From contig CACOQT010000006.1 in NCBI GenBank assembly GCA_902629395.1, forward strand, positions 1 to 39,679: a DNA stretch of 39,679 bases, in the 5' to 3' direction. This DNA comes from an uncultured Prochlorococcus sp. (GTDB taxonomy: Bacteria > Cyanobacteriota > Cyanobacteriia > PCC-6307 > Cyanobiaceae). The translations under genes were made by a program, and so were the position numbers. Position 1 is the stretch's first letter. Each line of letters starts with the position of its first letter. Positions 39,310 through 39,679 of this stretch are shown here, piece after piece. The notes under the pieces were generated by a model. The model saw only the letters and a list, made by a program, of their open reading frames with translations. It ran no database searches and was not told the DNA's origin.

Positions 39310-39679
39310 ATGAAAGGTTTTGGAGATCAGCATGAATCTAAAAAGAAAAGCAGTAAGATAATCAAAGTTTCTAAAGAAAAAATAATTAATCAAGCAATTA
39401 AGTTTCATCTAAAAGGGAATATTCCAGAGGCAGCAAAATATTATCAATATTTCATAAACCAAGGATTCAAAGATCACAGAGTTTTTTCTAATTATGGGGT
39501 CTTGTTAAGAAATCTAGGAAAATTAAAAGAAGCAGAATTATCAACTCACCAAGCAATAAAACTCAATCCTGATAACGCAAATGCACATTTGAATCTGGGC
39601 AACATATTAAGAGATCTTGGTAAATCAAAAGAAGCAGAATTATCAACTCGTAAAGCAATTGAACTCAATCCTGATTACC
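39310..39679 (+). CDS. TPR-repeat protein, 3' end beyond the window
   Basis: From ATG 39310 the frame is open to the window end (123 codons). After a basic leader (K-K-K-S-S-K) come tetratricopeptide units, each with the A-x-x-L-G-N/L-x-L-x-D-L-G-K-x-x-E-A-E-x-x-x-x-x-A-I-x-L-N-P pattern, about 34 residues long. In picocyanobacteria such proteins often continue into a glycosyl- or methyltransferase domain, which cannot be seen here. The repeats bind proteins. Confidence 0.85.
   Translation, partial: MKGFGDQHESKKKSSKIIKVSKEKIINQAIKFHLKGNIPEAAKYYQYFINQGFKDHRVFSNYGVLLRNLGKLKEAELSTHQAIKLNPDNANAHLNLGNILRDLGKSKEAELSTRKAIELNPDY

Overview
The window reads as a piece of a marine picocyanobacterial chromosome, most likely Prochlorococcus. 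The base composition is AT-rich and the core genes are compact. The core holds a tandem pair of flavodiiron genes of the Flv3/Flv1 type, SpeA, ThiO and a bifunctional ArgJ. The intergenic RNAs carry the ACTCCTCACAC motif of the picocyanobacterial sRNA Yfr1 and the GGAAACA repeats of the Yfr2 family. A low-light clade strain is a guess from base composition and island content, not something shown directly.

Layout. Positions 1-11,780 are accessory. They hold a cupin, a three-repeat small secreted protein, a three-gene cluster of small overlapping genes, a serine recombinase, many tiny genes and RNA genes, a coupled operon of unknown function, an HNH nuclease with a duplicated zinc-ribbon module, and a tyrosine integrase at the right end. 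Two 21-bp direct repeats (1131-1151 and 11711-11731) bracket most of this zone and may be its ends. Positions 11,800-29,000 are ordinary core: argJ, coaE, gatB, thiO, ndk, speA, alaS, flv3-flv1, an FMN reductase, PBP2 and two conserved cyanobacterial proteins. Positions 29,140-39,679 are again accessory, with small secreted or membrane proteins, several pseudogenes (SET-domain protein, glycine-rich surface-antigen-like protein, restriction-helicase fragment), more RNA genes, and the start of a TPR protein cut by the window edge.

The most notable content is RNA. The two accessory zones share many duplicated intergenic cassettes. I count five clear Yfr1-like units, plus up to four weaker relatives. 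In each, the CTCCTCAC motif (or a drifted form) lies in the loop of a stem whose sequence differs between copies but keeps its pairing, followed by a terminator. I count four Yfr2-type units, each starting with GTGAGGAGTT, which is exactly complementary to the AACTCCTCAC of the Yfr1-like loops. In three places a Yfr1-like unit is followed within about 60-85 bases by a Yfr2 unit and then by a 37-codon membrane-peptide gene that is intact, nonsense-mutated or decayed. A further three-member RNA family, which I cannot match to a named RNA, shares a long stem with covarying pairs and, in two members, a single-base bulge. Together these look like a multiplied sRNA/anti-sRNA system carried on an unstable part of the genome.
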